Source: Pyramidobacter sp. YE332 (GTDB lineage: Bacteria; Synergistota; Synergistia; Synergistales; Dethiosulfovibrionaceae). Taken from it: a stretch of DNA of 64,000 nt. The notes beneath the pieces are model-generated. The model was not told the origin of the DNA and searched no databases. It saw nothing but the letters and a program-made list of their open reading frames with translations. The stretch spans positions 868,001-932,000 of the forward strand of contig NZ_CP133038.1 in assembly GCF_033060595.1 (NCBI RefSeq). The letters are read 5' to 3'. Positions 1 through 8,965 of the stretch are shown one piece after another; the first letter of the stretch is position 1; each line of letters opens with the position of its first letter. The position numbers and the translations under genes were made by a program.

Positions 1-188
1 TGAAGGCCAAAAAGGTCCTGTTCCTGCTTGACCAGAGAGATGAAAATGTTGTCAGATCCGCCAGCAACATCCCCGGCGCCAAGGTCCTTCATGTTGACAG
101 CATCAACGTGCTTGACCTGGTTCATCATGATCATGTCGTAGCCACGCCGGCGGTTCTCGAAAAGCTTGAGGAGGTGTACGCTCGATGA
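1..188 (+). CDS. rplD: Ribosomal protein L4, C-terminal end (partial)
   Basis: The reading frame is already open at the window start and runs about 61 codons to TGA at 186-188. The residues match the C-terminal third of bacterial L4, with the NIPGAKVLHVDSINVLDL region followed by a short helix ending VYAR. L4 is a large-subunit assembly protein whose extended loop, not visible here, lines the exit tunnel. The stop overlaps the start of rplW in an ATGA arrangement, as expected for the S10 operon order L3-L4-L23-L2. The 5' part lies outside the window. Confidence 0.9.
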   Translation, partial: KAKKVLFLLDQRDENVVRSASNIPGAKVLHVDSINVLDLVHHDHVVATPAVLEKLEEVYAR

Positions 189-481
189 ATCTTGTAGCTC
201 ATGACATCATCATCCGTCCTGTGGTTACCGAGAAGAGCAGCCGCTTGATGGAAATGAACAAGTACACCTTCGAAGTTCATCCTATGGCCAATAAGATTGA
301 GATTCGCAAGGCTGTCGAGGTTGTCTTCAAGGTTAAGGTCAAGAGCGTCCATACGGTGAAGGTCCATTCCAAGCCCAAGCGCATGGGAGCTTTTCTTGGC
401 AAGAGCCGCGCGTGGAAAAAGGCCATCATCACGTTAGCCGAGGGAGAGCGCATCCAGTTCTTCGAAGGCGCTGGCGCCTAG
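185..481 (+). CDS. rplW: Ribosomal protein L23
   Basis: This 98-residue protein has the usual L23 length. The N-terminus contains the conserved [10 protein letters not shown] segment. The Glu in it corresponds to the residue that, in the family, docks trigger factor and SRP at the exit-tunnel rim. The basic middle (KPKRMG) binds 23S rRNA. The start ATG overlaps the rplD stop by four bases, which implies translational coupling. rplB follows 20 bp later. Confidence 0.97.
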   Translation: MNLVAHDIIIRPVVTEKSSRLMEMNKYTFEVHPMANKIEIRKAVEVVFKVKVKSVHTVKVHSKPKRMGAFLGKSRAWKKAIITLAEGERIQFFEGAGA

Positions 482-501
482 CGATTGGAGGAAATCTGAA
501 A

Positions 502-1332
502 ATGGCAATCAAGGAATTCAATCCCTACACCGCCAGTAGACGTCATATGACGGTTCTAAGCCGTGAGGACATCACGAAGCAGAAGCCTGAGCGCTCTCTG
601 CTTGCCGGCAGAAAGAAAAGGACGGGCGGCCGCAACAATTACGGGCGCAGGACTATGCGTTTCATCGGTGGTGGTCACATCCGCCGCCTGCGCATCGTCG
701 ATTTCAAGCGCGATAAAATTGGCGTCCCCGGTCGCGTTGCGGCGATCGAATATGATCCCAACCGTTCTGCGCGTCTGGCGTTGATTTTCTACGTCGACGG
801 CGAAAAACGCTACATCCTCTGCCCCGACCAGCTTCATGTCGGCGATACGATCATGGCGGGGCCCGAGGCGGATATCCGCCCCGGCAACGCCAAGAAGTTC
901 AAAAACATTCCTGACGGCACGTTGGTTCACAACATCGAGCTCGAACCCGGTCGCGGCGCCAAGCTGGTCCGTTCCGCCGGCGTCAGCGCTCAGCTGATGG
1001 CCAGAGAAGGCAAGTTCGCATTTGTGCGCATGCCCAGCGGCGAACTTCGCAAGTTCCTGCTTGAGTGCACCGCTACTATTGGCGTGGTTGGCAACGGCGA
1101 ACACGAAAACGTCTCGTTGGGCAAGGCCGGCAAGACTCGCTGGCTGGGACGCAAGGGACGCATCCGCGCTATGATTCAGAACCCTGTCGACCACCCCATG
1201 GGCGGCGGAGAGGGCACCACGAAATCGCATCATCACCCCTGTTCGCCTTGGGGCACCCCTGCGAAGGGCTATCGTACTCGTGCGCGTAAGCCTTCTGACA
1301 AGTTCATTGTCAGACGTCGTTACGCCAAGTAG
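502..1332 (+). CDS. rplB: Ribosomal protein L2
   Basis: The 276-residue protein has full L2 length and lies near the peptidyl-transferase centre of the 50S subunit. The near-C-terminal segment [12 protein letters not shown], followed by [10 protein letters not shown], is diagnostic and carries the conserved His of the family. The frame is open upstream to about 412, but ATG 502 begins the canonical N-terminus [14 protein letters not shown] and has a purine-rich GGAGGAAA site just upstream, so the longer reading is rejected. It is the largest ribosomal protein of this operon segment. Confidence 0.97.
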   Translation: MAIKEFNPYTASRRHMTVLSREDITKQKPERSLLAGRKKRTGGRNNYGRRTMRFIGGGHIRRLRIVDFKRDKIGVPGRVAAIEYDPNRSARLALIFYVDGEKRYILCPDQLHVGDTIMAGPEADIRPGNAKKFKNIPDGTLVHNIELEPGRGAKLVRSAGVSAQLMAREGKFAFVRMPSGELRKFLLECTATIGVVGNGEHENVSLGKAGKTRWLGRKGRIRAMIQNPVDHPMGGGEGTTKSHHHPCSPWGTPAKGYRTRARKPSDKFIVRRRYAK

Positions 1333-1352
1333 TAGGGTAAGGAGGACAAAAT

Positions 1353-1655
1353 ATGGCACGTTCTGCTAAAAAAGGACCCTACGTCGAGGCGAGGCTCCTC
1401 AAGAGGGTCGAGGAACTGAACGGAAGCGGCACGAAAAAGGTTCTCAAGACCTGGTCGCGCGCTTCCATGATCGTTCCGCCTATGGTTGGTCATACAATCG
1501 CTGTTCATAATGGCCGTACCCATGTTCCGGTCTATATCAGCGAGAACATGATCGGTCATAAGTTGGGTGAATTCGCGCTGACCCGTCGTTTTACCGGCCA
1601 CAGCGGTCAGGAGCGTTCGATTCCGACCGCGGCGGCAGCGCCGAAGGCTAAGTAA
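1353..1655 (+). CDS. rpsS: Ribosomal protein S19
   Basis: The 100-residue protein begins [10 protein letters not shown], the typical S19 N-terminus, and contains [10 protein letters not shown] and the [10 protein letters not shown] segment. S19 pairs with S13 in the 30S head and contacts A-site tRNA. An AAGGAGG ribosome binding site precedes the ATG. The Ala/Pro/Lys-rich tail (TAAAAPKAK) is slightly longer than in many species. Confidence 0.97.
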   Translation: MARSAKKGPYVEARLLKRVEELNGSGTKKVLKTWSRASMIVPPMVGHTIAVHNGRTHVPVYISENMIGHKLGEFALTRRFTGHSGQERSIPTAAAAPKAK

Positions 1656-1669
1656 AGGGGGACATTGAC

Positions 1670-1999
1670 GTGCAGGCTTATGCAGTTGCCAAGGCGGTTC
1701 GTATTTCGCCTTATAAAGTTCGTCAGGTACTGCCTTTGATTCGTGGCAAAAAAGTTGGAGATGCCATGATGGTTCTCCGTTATACCCCGAAGAAAGCTGC
1801 CCGACTTGTGGAAAAGGTGCTGAAGAGCGCCGTCGCTAATGCTGAGTTCAACTTTGGCATGGATGTTGAGAAGCTGAAGGTTGTCGAGGCCAAAGCCGAT
1901 CAGGGCCCCAGCATGAAACGTTTTCGTCCCGCGTCTATGGGGCGGGCTCATGCGTATGTGCATCGTACCAGTCACATCACTGTGACGGTCGCCGAGTAA
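1670..1999 (+). CDS. rplV: Ribosomal protein L22
   Basis: The 109-residue L22 starts at GTG 1670 after an AAGGGGG site. Conserved segments are SPYKVRQVLPLIRGKKV near the N-terminus and the C-terminal beta-hairpin region with RASMGRAHAYVHRTSHITV. In the family this hairpin forms part of the exit-tunnel constriction where macrolide-resistance changes arise. It lies 14 bp after rpsS and 13 bp before rpsC. Confidence 0.96.
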   Translation: MQAYAVAKAVRISPYKVRQVLPLIRGKKVGDAMMVLRYTPKKAARLVEKVLKSAVANAEFNFGMDVEKLKVVEAKADQGPSMKRFRPASMGRAHAYVHRTSHITVTVAE

Positions 2000-2012
2000 G
2001 GGGAAAGGACTT

Positions 2013-2702
2013 ATGGGTCAGAAAGTTCATCCGATCGGTTATCGTATCGGCGTGATCCGCGACTGGGAATCCAAGTGGTATGCGGTTGGTAAAAATTATG
2101 TGAAGAATCTTCACGAGGATATCAAGCTGCGCACCTGGATCAAGAATCGCTGGGAAGGCGCCGGCATTTCTCGCGTCGAGATTGAGCGCGTGGGCAAAGT
2201 AATTCGTTTCACGCTATGGACGGCTCGTCCTGGTGTGGTGATCGGCAAACAGGGCGCCGAGCTGACGAAAGTGAAAGACGAGCTCCAGGCTTTGACCGGC
2301 ACCCGCGTGATGCTGAACGTTCAGGAGATCAAAAATCCCGACGTCGACGCGCAGCTTGTGGCCGAAGGTATCGCCTCCGCGCTGGAGCGCCGCGTCAGCT
2401 TCCGCCGCGCCATGAAGCAGGCCATGTTCCGTACCATGAAGGCCGGCGGTCTGGGCATCAAGATTCAATGTTCGGGACGTCTTGGCGGAGCGGAAATTGC
2501 CCGCACGGAGTGGTATAACGATGGGCGCCTTCCTCTTTCCACGCTTCGTGCTGACGTGGACTACAGTTGCGTCAAGGCCGTGACCATGTATGGCGCTATT
2601 GGTGTGAAGTGCTGGATCTACCGTGATGAGAAAGCCTTGAACACGGCAGCTCCTCGTCCAGTCCGCAGCAGAGCGAACAAAAGGGAAGGAGGCCGGGCCT
2701 AA
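2013..2702 (+). CDS. rpsC: Ribosomal protein S3
   Basis: The 229-residue S3 begins MGQKVHPIGYRIGV. The KH domain shows the GxxG loop as VVIGKQGAEL around residues 75-85, and the C-terminal domain contains the GRLGGAEIAR motif. S3 binds the 30S head, forms part of the mRNA entry tunnel and helps unwind mRNA. The stop codon abuts the rplP start at 2703 with no gap. Confidence 0.97.
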   Translation: MGQKVHPIGYRIGVIRDWESKWYAVGKNYVKNLHEDIKLRTWIKNRWEGAGISRVEIERVGKVIRFTLWTARPGVVIGKQGAELTKVKDELQALTGTRVMLNVQEIKNPDVDAQLVAEGIASALERRVSFRRAMKQAMFRTMKAGGLGIKIQCSGRLGGAEIARTEWYNDGRLPLSTLRADVDYSCVKAVTMYGAIGVKCWIYRDEKALNTAAPRPVRSRANKREGGRA

Positions 2703-3125
2703 ATGTTGATGCCGAAAAGAACAAAGTTCCGTAAGCCTCATCGCGACTGCCTTGTGGGTGAAGCGAAAGGCGGGGCTTACGTGGCTTTTGGCGAGTTCGG
2801 CGTGCAGGCGATGGAATGCGCCTACATTACTGCCCGCCAGATCGAAGCGACCCGCGTTGCCATCAACCGTAAGATGCGCAAGGGCGGCAAGTTGTGGATC
2901 CGCATCTTCCCCGACGTGCCTTATACGAAGAAGCCTCTTGAAACCCGAATGGGAAAGGGAAAGGGCGCTCCGGAGTTCTGGGTATCCGCCGTTCGTAAAG
3001 GCCGCATCATGTTTGAGCTTGGCGGGATTCCCCGTGAAATCGCTGAGGAAGCGTTCCGCACGGCCTCTCACAAGCTTCCTATCAAGGTGCGGCTTGTGAC
3101 CCGCGACAGTTTGGATGGTGAATAG
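2703..3125 (+). CDS. rplP: Ribosomal protein L16
   Basis: The 140-residue protein begins [15 protein letters not shown], the standard L16 N-terminus, and contains the conserved [12 protein letters not shown] loop, which lies near the peptidyl-transferase centre and A-site tRNA. ATG 2703 directly follows the rpsC stop, and the GGAAGGAGG inside the end of rpsC (about 2686-2694) is its probable ribosome binding site. A second in-frame ATG at 2709 is possible. Confidence 0.97.
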   Translation: MLMPKRTKFRKPHRDCLVGEAKGGAYVAFGEFGVQAMECAYITARQIEATRVAINRKMRKGGKLWIRIFPDVPYTKKPLETRMGKGKGAPEFWVSAVRKGRIMFELGGIPREIAEEAFRTASHKLPIKVRLVTRDSLDGE

Positions 3126-3127
3126 TA

Positions 3128-3343
3128 ATGGACGCCAAAAGTCTGCGTGAAATGACCGTTGAAGAGCTTATGAACAAGCACGACCAGTTCAAGGAAGAGC
3201 TGTTTAACCTGCGCTTCCAGAATGCTGTTGGTCAGTTGAAGAACACCAGCAGGATCAAAGAGGTCAAAAAGACCATCGCGAGAGTCCTTACCATTGTTCA
3301 CGAAAAGGAACAGGGACTGAACGTGAACGCCGGAAGGAGGTAA
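3128..3343 (+). CDS. rpmC: Ribosomal protein L29
   Basis: This small helical-hairpin protein has 71 residues. The N-terminus KSLREMTVEEL and the central KEELFNLRFQNAVGQL are the family signature. It sits at the exit tunnel next to L23. Only two bases separate it from rplP, so coupled translation is likely. Confidence 0.95.
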   Translation: MDAKSLREMTVEELMNKHDQFKEELFNLRFQNAVGQLKNTSRIKEVKKTIARVLTIVHEKEQGLNVNAGRR

Positions 3344-3349
3344 GGCACA

Positions 3350-3640
3350 ATGGAAGCTAAAACCCCTCATCGTAAGATGAAGATCGGAATCGTTGTCAGC
3401 GACAAGATGGAGAAGACGATTTCCGTCCGTGTGACCCGGCATGCCATGCACCCCGTGTACGGCAAGCGCATCATCAAGTCCAAGAAGTTCCTTGTGCACG
3501 ATGCTGAGAACGCCTGCCGCATGGGCGACAGAGTCCAGTTTGCCGAAACTCGTCCTATGAGCAAGAACAAGCGCTGGACCCTCGTCAAGATCATTGAGAG
3601 AGCCCCCATCCTGGGCGGATCTGTCGAGGAGGATGTTTAA
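3350..3640 (+). CDS. rpsQ: Ribosomal protein S17
   Basis: The 96-residue OB-fold protein S17 is a primary 16S rRNA binder. Conserved stretches are GIVVSDKMEKTISV and the ETRPMSKNKRWTLVKI C-terminal strand. GGAAGGAGG, overlapping the rpmC stop region, supplies the ribosome binding site. The first nine or so residues (MEAKTPHRK) form a short basic extension. Confidence 0.96.
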   Translation: MEAKTPHRKMKIGIVVSDKMEKTISVRVTRHAMHPVYGKRIIKSKKFLVHDAENACRMGDRVQFAETRPMSKNKRWTLVKIIERAPILGGSVEEDV

Positions 3641-3643
3641 CCG

Positions 3644-4012
3644 ATGATTCAGTTAAATACAGTGCTTAACGTTGCTGACAACACGGGCGCGAAGCGCGTC
3701 AAGTGCATTCAAGTGCTCGGCGGCAGCCGACGCCGTTTCGGCTCGCTGGGCGATATCATTGTCTGCGCTGTAAAGGAAGCCATCCCCAACAGCAATGTTG
3801 CCAAGGGCAGCGTCGTCAAGGCTGTGATCGTTCGTACCAAAAAAGAGCGTCGTCGTGCGGATGGTTCCTACGTGCGCTTTGACGATAACGCCGCGGTTCT
3901 GATCGACGGCAACGGCGATCCGAGAGGAACTCGTATTTTTGGCCCAGTCGCCCGTGAGCTTCGCGCGAAGAAGTACATGCGCATCATCTCGCTGGCGCCC
4001 GAAGTTGTATAG
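3644..4012 (+). CDS. rplN: Ribosomal protein L14
   Basis: The 122-residue protein has exact family length. It starts [19 protein letters not shown] and carries [13 protein letters not shown] and the [15 protein letters not shown]-terminal motif. L14 sits at the subunit interface and is the family target of the silencing factor RsfS. It begins three bases after rpsQ ends. Confidence 0.97.
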   Translation: MIQLNTVLNVADNTGAKRVKCIQVLGGSRRRFGSLGDIIVCAVKEAIPNSNVAKGSVVKAVIVRTKKERRRADGSYVRFDDNAAVLIDGNGDPRGTRIFGPVARELRAKKYMRIISLAPEVV

Positions 4013-4024
4013 GAGGCCTGCGTG

Positions 4025-4354
4025 ATGAGCAAAATGCGTTTGAAGAAGGGTGACCGCGTCAGAGTCATCTCCGGTAAGGACAAGGGCAAAGAAGGCAAGA
4101 TTCTTGTTTCCTTCCCCGCGGAAAACAAGGTTATCGTCGAAGGCGTAAGCGTTGCCTCGCGTCACAGCAAGCCCACTCAGGCCAATCCGCAGGGCGGCAT
4201 CGTCAAGAAGGAGACGCCGATCTATGCCTCCAAGGTCATGCTGATTTGCCCCAACACCGGTAAACCCACCCGCGTTGGTCACGCTTTCCTGGAAGACGGC
4301 CGCAAAGTGCGCGTGGCCAAGGTTTCCGGCGAAATTGTCGACCAGCTCAAGTAG
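4025..4354 (+). CDS. rplX: Ribosomal protein L24
   Basis: The protein is 109 residues from ATG 4025. An N-terminal KOW motif is visible in [21 protein letters not shown]24 initiates 50S assembly. A GTG at 4022 is also in frame, but AGGAGG at 4011-4016 is better spaced for ATG 4025 (8 bases) than for the GTG (5), so I prefer the ATG. Confidence 0.95.
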   Translation: MSKMRLKKGDRVRVISGKDKGKEGKILVSFPAENKVIVEGVSVASRHSKPTQANPQGGIVKKETPIYASKVMLICPNTGKPTRVGHAFLEDGRKVRVAKVSGEIVDQLK

Positions 4355-4369
4355 TGGAGGAGGCAAATC

Positions 4370-4918
4370 ATGACCGTACGCGTGCTGGAAAAGTACAAGA
4401 GCGAAGTCGTGCCTGCGCTTCAGGCTCAGTTCGCTTATAAAAATCCCATGATGATGCCTAAGATCGTCAAGGTCGTCATCAATATCGGCGTTGGCGACGC
4501 CAAGAGCGACAGCAAGTTTATCGATGTCGCCGCCGCCGAGCTTGCCACGATCAGCGGACAGCGTCCGATGATCAAGAAGTCGAAGAAGTCCATCGCGAAC
4601 TTCAAACTTCGCGAAGGTTCTCCCGTCGGCTGCAGCGTGACGCTTCGCGGCGTGCGCATGTGGGAGTTTCTCGACCGTCTGCTGAATCTCACTCTTGCTC
4701 GCATCAAGGACTTTCAGGGCGTGTCGAGAACGTCCTTCGACGGACGCGGCAACTACAACCTCGGCCTCAGGGACCAGCTGATTTTCCCCGAGATCGATTA
4801 CGACAAAGTTGTCAAGCTTCGCGGTATGAACGTTACCATCGTGACGACTGCGAACACCGACGAAGAGGCTTTTGTCATGCTCGAGAAGCTTGGCATGCCT
4901 TTTGCGCACGCTGAATAG
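4370..4918 (+). CDS. rplE: Ribosomal protein L5
   Basis: The 182-residue L5 has the conserved [17 protein letters not shown] segment, the [19 protein letters not shown] 5S-rRNA-binding region and the [18 protein letters not shown] stretch. It forms the central protuberance and contacts P-site tRNA. A GGAGGAGG site precedes ATG 4370. Confidence 0.97.
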   Translation: MTVRVLEKYKSEVVPALQAQFAYKNPMMMPKIVKVVINIGVGDAKSDSKFIDVAAAELATISGQRPMIKKSKKSIANFKLREGSPVGCSVTLRGVRMWEFLDRLLNLTLARIKDFQGVSRTSFDGRGNYNLGLRDQLIFPEIDYDKVVKLRGMNVTIVTTANTDEEAFVMLEKLGMPFAHAE

Positions 4919-4929
4919 GAGGGGTTGAG

Positions 4930-5115
4930 ATGGCGAGAAAAGCTCTGAAGAACAAAGCTGCGCTGACCCCGAAGTTTTCGACCCGCGGCTACAACAGATG
5001 CCCGATCTGTGGCCGTATGCACGGTTACATGAGAGATTTCGACATGTGCCGCTGCTGCTTCCGCAATCTTGCCCGCGAAGGCAAGATCCCTGGAATTGTC
5101 AAGTCGAGCTGGTAA
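4930..5115 (+). CDS. rpsZ: Ribosomal protein S14, zinc-binding type
   Basis: This short S14 has 61 residues and a CPIC...CRCC pair that makes a four-cysteine zinc ribbon (roughly residues 24-43). It ends with the conserved [11 protein letters not shown]. It is therefore the zinc-dependent C+ form rather than the approximately 100-residue zinc-free paralogue. It sits between L5 and S8, the usual place. Zinc-limited growth in other bacteria favours a C- paralogue, and none is visible in this window. Confidence 0.96.
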   Translation: MARKALKNKAALTPKFSTRGYNRCPICGRMHGYMRDFDMCRCCFRNLAREGKIPGIVKSSW

Positions 5116-5143
5116 ATTACCGCTCTGAGAAAGGGGAACTTTC

Positions 5144-5548
5144 ATGTACGTTAACGATCCGATTGCGGATATGCTCACGAGAATTCGCAACGCGAACATG
5201 GTCTACCATGAGAGCGTCGATATCCCGATCAGCAAGATGAAGCTGGGGATTGCGAAGATCCTGAAAAGTGAAGGTTACATCCGCAACTACAAGGTCCTCA
5301 ACGACCCCAAAAAGCCCGCGGGCACCATTAAGGTCTTTATGAACTATGGTCCCAACCGCGAACGCGTCGTACAGGGCCTTCGCCGCATGAGTAAGCCCGG
5401 CCGCCGTGTCTATGTCGGCAAAGATAAACTGCCCAAAGTCATGGGAGGCTTGGGAATTGCCATTATTTCCACTTCCCAGGGTCTGAAGACTGACGCCGAG
5501 GCCAGGCTGCTTGGGCTCGGTGGAGAAGTCGTCTGCTATGTCTGGTAA
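5144..5548 (+). CDS. rpsH: Ribosomal protein S8
   Basis: The 134-residue protein begins [18 protein letters not shown] and ends with the hallmark [19 protein letters not shown] followed by [10 protein letters not shown]8 binds helix 21 of 16S rRNA and in enteric bacteria represses the spc operon; whether it does so here cannot be seen. Spacing to rpsZ is 28 bp and to rplF 14 bp. Confidence 0.97.
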   Translation: MYVNDPIADMLTRIRNANMVYHESVDIPISKMKLGIAKILKSEGYIRNYKVLNDPKKPAGTIKVFMNYGPNRERVVQGLRRMSKPGRRVYVGKDKLPKVMGGLGIAIISTSQGLKTDAEARLLGLGGEVVCYVW

Positions 5549-5562
5549 GGCGAGGGATTAAC

Positions 5563-6102
5563 ATGTCAAGATTAGGACGTAAACCCGTCACGGTCCCGCA
5601 GGGTACCAGCGTAGAAGTCAAGGAAGACAGAATCGTTGTCAAGGGCAAGAACGGCCAGTTGTCCATGCCTCTTGTGGAGAACATCTCCGTCGAAGTCAAG
5701 GACGGCGCCGTTCACGTAGCCCGCGCCAACGAGGAGAAGCCCACCAAGGCCGCGCACGGCATGGTGCGCGCCATGATCAACAACATGGTTATCGGCGTCA
5801 CCGAAGGGTACACCAAGACTCTCGAAATCGAGGGCGTTGGCTATCGCGCCGCCATGAAAGGCAAGAACCTCGGTCTGAGCTTGGGTTTTTCCCATCCGCT
5901 TGAAGTGATTCCTCCCGAGGGAATCACCTTTGCCGTGGAAGGCGCGACCAAGATTTTCGTCAAAGGCATCGACAAACAAGTTGTTGGCCAGATCGCTGCG
6001 ATCATTCGCGGATACCGCGCTCCCGAACCCTACAAGGGCAAGGGCATTCACTATCTCGGCGAGCACATCCTGCGCAAGGCCGGCAAGACCGCTACTAAGT
6101 AA
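5563..6102 (+). CDS. rplF: Ribosomal protein L6
   Basis: The 179-residue L6 has two tandem L6 folds. The N-terminus SRLGRKPVTVPQGTSVEV and the C-terminal EPYKGKGIHYLGEHILRKAGK motif are diagnostic. It binds the sarcin-ricin loop region near the factor-binding site. No irregularity is seen. Confidence 0.97.
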   Translation: MSRLGRKPVTVPQGTSVEVKEDRIVVKGKNGQLSMPLVENISVEVKDGAVHVARANEEKPTKAAHGMVRAMINNMVIGVTEGYTKTLEIEGVGYRAAMKGKNLGLSLGFSHPLEVIPPEGITFAVEGATKIFVKGIDKQVVGQIAAIIRGYRAPEPYKGKGIHYLGEHILRKAGKTATK

Positions 6103-6118
6103 GACGAGGTGAGCCGAT

Positions 6119-6490
6119 ATGATTAAGACCAAGAGCAGAAATGAAATGCGTCTCCTTCGGCACAGCCGTCTTCGCAAGAGCGTTTCCGGCACCGCTGAGA
6201 GACCGAGACTGTCTGTTTTCCGCAGCCTGAAAGACATCTACGTTCAGGTGATCGACGACACCGTCGGTCATACGCTGATCTCCGTATCCACAAAGGAAAA
6301 GGTCGTGGCGCAGAGCCTTGAGTGCGGCCATTGCACGGTAGCCGCTGCCAAGGTTGTGGGCAAGCTTGTTGCGGAGCGTGCGAGGGAAAAAGGTATCACC
6401 GAGGTCGTCTTCGATCGCGGTGGCCACGTGTATCACGGCCGCGTTCAGGCGATCGCCGACGCCGCTCGTGAAGCCGGTTTGAAGCTCTAA
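6119..6490 (+). CDS. rplR: Ribosomal protein L18
   Basis: The 123-residue 5S rRNA-binding protein has [18 protein letters not shown] near residue 30 and the C-terminal [20 protein letters not shown] signature. It forms the central protuberance with L5 and 5S rRNA. The ATG is preceded by GACGAGGTGAG. Confidence 0.96.
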   Translation: MIKTKSRNEMRLLRHSRLRKSVSGTAERPRLSVFRSLKDIYVQVIDDTVGHTLISVSTKEKVVAQSLECGHCTVAAAKVVGKLVAERAREKGITEVVFDRGGHVYHGRVQAIADAAREAGLKL

Positions 6491-6502
6491 GGAGGAATTT
6501 CA

Positions 6503-7006
6503 ATGACCGAAAAACAGTCTGCGAGCGGTACCGAGCTGAACGAGCGCGTTGTCTTTATCAACCGTGTCAGCAAGACCGTCAAGGGCGGCAAGAGATTCCG
6601 TTTCAGCATCCTTCTTGCCGTCGGCGACGGTGAAGGCAACGTGGGCATCGGTATGGGCAAGGCTCGCGAAATTTCCGAAGCTGTCCGCAAGGGCATGGAA
6701 GACGCGAAGAAAGACATGATCCCTGTGAAGCGCAACGGCAAGACCATTCCTCATCCGGTGATGGGACGCTATGGCTCGGCGGCCGTTATGCTCCGCCCCG
6801 CCGCTGACGGTACCGGAGTTATCGCCGGCAGCGTCGTGCGCGCCATCATGGAGCTGGGTGGCATCAAGGACGTTATGACCAAGGTCGTCGGACACACCAG
6901 CAACCCCGTCAACGTCGCCCGCGCCACTCTGGCTGCCGTCGCTTCGCTGCGCACTCGTGACGAGATCATGGTTCTGCGCGGCAAGAAAAAGACGGAGAAC
7001 GCTTAG
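6503..7006 (+). CDS. rpsE: Ribosomal protein S5
   Basis: The 167-residue S5 contains the N-terminal double-stranded RNA-binding domain (ERVVFINRVSKTVKGGKRF and VGIGMGKAREISEAVRKG) and the C-terminal S5 domain. The loop around VSKTVKGGKRF is the classic spectinomycin-contact region. GGAGGAATTTC precedes ATG 6503. Confidence 0.97.
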   Translation: MTEKQSASGTELNERVVFINRVSKTVKGGKRFRFSILLAVGDGEGNVGIGMGKAREISEAVRKGMEDAKKDMIPVKRNGKTIPHPVMGRYGSAAVMLRPAADGTGVIAGSVVRAIMELGGIKDVMTKVVGHTSNPVNVARATLAAVASLRTRDEIMVLRGKKKTENA

Positions 7007-7019
7007 GAGGTAAGGGACC

Positions 7020-7232
7020 ATGGCTAAACTTCGTATTGTCTGGAAGAGGAGCGATATCGGCCGTCCTGAGCGTCAGTCGCGTACGATCAAGGCGCTGGGA
7101 TTCCATAAGCTGAACTCGGTCGTCATTCACGAGGATACGCCCCAGATCCGCGGCATGGTTCGCGCGGTGGCTCACCTTGTCGAGTGCTCTGAAGTGAACG
7201 AGGAAGGGGGCAAAGCTAATGAATCTGAGTGA
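7020..7232 (+). CDS. rpmD: Ribosomal protein L30
   Basis: The 70-residue L30 starts with [15 protein letters not shown], carries the [15 protein letters not shown] core and ends after the NTP-like [15 protein letters not shown] segment. Its last 14 bases overlap the start of rplO in a different frame, giving an extra acidic tail ([11 protein letters not shown]) compared with the roughly 60-residue norm. Confidence 0.94.
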   Translation: MAKLRIVWKRSDIGRPERQSRTIKALGFHKLNSVVIHEDTPQIRGMVRAVAHLVECSEVNEEGGKANESE

Positions 7233-7665
7233 TCTGCGTCCGGCCGAAGGTGCCAAGCACAAAGCGAAGCGCGTTGGCTGCGGCATCGGCAGCGGCAACG
7301 GCAAAACTGCCGGAAGAGGCACCAAGGGGTACGGCTCCCGTGCCGGCAGCGCTATCCGTCCCGGTTTTGAGGGCGGCCAGATGCCTTTGGTTCGCCGTAC
7401 GCCCAAGCGCGGTTTCAACAATTACAATTTTGCTAAGGTATATCAGATCGCCAATCTGGGCGACATTGCCGAGATCTTCAAAGAAGGCGCTGTCATCACG
7501 GTGAACGAGCTCTTTGCGTACGGCTTGGTCCGCAATATGGATACGCCCGTCAAGATCCTTGGTGATGGCGAGCTTGACAAACCGCTGACGATCAAGGCAG
7601 AAGCCTTCAGCAAGTCTGCTGCTCAGAAGATTGCAGCTGCAGGCGGAACTGCTGAGGTGATTTAA
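7219..7665 (+). CDS. rplO: Ribosomal protein L15
   Basis: The 148-residue L15 begins [20 protein letters not shown], followed by the Gly-rich [18 protein letters not shown] region and the [17 protein letters not shown] motif. The ribosome binding site GAGGAAGGGGG lies inside rpmD and the coding regions overlap by 14 bases, so translation is probably coupled. The family signature near the C-terminus ends in GGTAEVI. Confidence 0.96.
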   Translation: MNLSDLRPAEGAKHKAKRVGCGIGSGNGKTAGRGTKGYGSRAGSAIRPGFEGGQMPLVRRTPKRGFNNYNFAKVYQIANLGDIAEIFKEGAVITVNELFAYGLVRNMDTPVKILGDGELDKPLTIKAEAFSKSAAQKIAAAGGTAEVI

Positions 7666-7666
7666 A

Positions 7667-8953
7667 GTGGCTGATACCTTCCGCGACGTATTCAAACTTC
7701 CGGATCTCAAAAGGCGCATTCTCTTTACCTTGGGAATGCTGTTTGTTTTCCGCCTGGGAGCTCACATTCCTACGCCGGGCATCAACTCGGCGGCGATGTC
7801 GCAGCTCTTTGAAGGAAGTGGCGTTCTCGGTTTCCTTGACCTGTTTGCCGGTGGTGCGCTGAGAAGGTTCAGTCTTTTCTCGCTTGGTGTGGCGCCTTAC
7901 ATCAACGCGAGCATTGTTTTGCAGTTGGCCGCTGTCATTTTCCCCACGCTTGAGCGTCTTCAGAAAGAAGGTCCGCAGGGGCAGAAGAAAATGACGCAGT
8001 ATACGAGGTATGGAGCGATCTTCTTCGCGTTTGTGCAGGCGGTCGGCATGGCCATGTGGCTGCGCCGCGCCGGGGTTCTGGCTGCGTCGGGACTTGATTT
8101 CTTTGTCGCTGTCATTACGGCGGTGACGGGATCGGTAGCCGTGATGTGGCTTGGCGAAGAAATGACCGATCACGGCATCGGCAACGGCATTTCCCTGCTG
8201 ATCTTTGCCGGTATCGTTGCCCGTCTTCCCGAGGCTGTGATCCAGACGCTTTCGATGGTCAGCTCCGGTGAAATGAACGTCGTCACGCTGATTCTGGCGC
8301 TCGCCGTCATGGTCGCTGTTCTGGCGGGCGCTGTGCTCCTTGAACAGGGGCAGCGGCGTCTTCCCGTTCAGTACGCGAAGCGCGTCGTCGGCAACCGCGT
8401 CTACGGCGGACAGAGCAGTTTTATTCCGCTGCGTGTCAACATGGGCGGCGTCATGCCGATCATCTTTGCCTCGTCGCTGCTGATTTTCCCCTCGACGGTG
8501 CTTCGCCTTTTCCACGGCACAGAGCGGCTGGCGAATTACTTTGCGCCCGGCAGTTGGCTTTACACGGTCCTGTATGTAGTGCTGATCGTCTTCTTCAGTT
8601 TCTTCTACACGGCCATGGTCTTCAATCCGAGCGACATCGCGGACAACATGAAGAAAAACGGCGGCTTCATTCTCGGAATCCGTCCGGGCAAGCCTACGTC
8701 AGACTACATCGAAAAGATCGCCTCCCGCATCACGCTGGTGGGGTCGGTCTTTCTCGTCGTGGTCGCTCTTGTCCCCGATCTTCTGACCAACGTGTTCGGC
8801 ATCACGAGTTTTTACTTTGGCGGAACGTCCGTCCTGATCATCGTGGGTGTGGCGCTGGAGATCGTCGAGCAGGTCAACAGTCAGCTTTTGATGCGCAACT
8901 ATGAGGGCGTCCTCAAGCGTGCCAAGAGCGGCCGGGGATTGCTTCGCTTCTAG
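7667..8953 (+). CDS. secY: Preprotein translocase channel subunit SecY
   Basis: The 428-residue membrane protein has the ten-helix SecY pattern. It starts at GTG 7667, one base after the rplO stop. Recognisable motifs are FRLGAHIPTPGIN in TM1, the plug-region GGALRRFSLFSLGVAPYINAS, and the cytosolic loop ADNMKKNGGFILGIRPGKPT. SecY forms the protein-conducting channel with SecE and SecG, driven by SecA. Its place between rplO and adk is the standard spc-operon order. Confidence 0.97.
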   Translation: MADTFRDVFKLPDLKRRILFTLGMLFVFRLGAHIPTPGINSAAMSQLFEGSGVLGFLDLFAGGALRRFSLFSLGVAPYINASIVLQLAAVIFPTLERLQKEGPQGQKKMTQYTRYGAIFFAFVQAVGMAMWLRRAGVLAASGLDFFVAVITAVTGSVAVMWLGEEMTDHGIGNGISLLIFAGIVARLPEAVIQTLSMVSSGEMNVVTLILALAVMVAVLAGAVLLEQGQRRLPVQYAKRVVGNRVYGGQSSFIPLRVNMGGVMPIIFASSLLIFPSTVLRLFHGTERLANYFAPGSWLYTVLYVVLIVFFSFFYTAMVFNPSDIADNMKKNGGFILGIRPGKPTSDYIEKIASRITLVGSVFLVVVALVPDLLTNVFGITSFYFGGTSVLIIVGVALEIVEQVNSQLLMRNYEGVLKRAKSGRGLLRF

Positions 8954-8965
8954 GGAGGACGGGAG

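Noticed and set aside
3653-4909. 418-codon open frame on the minus strand
   Set aside because: It lies opposite rplN, rplX and rplE, which are unmistakable. It is a by-product of GC-rich codon bias.
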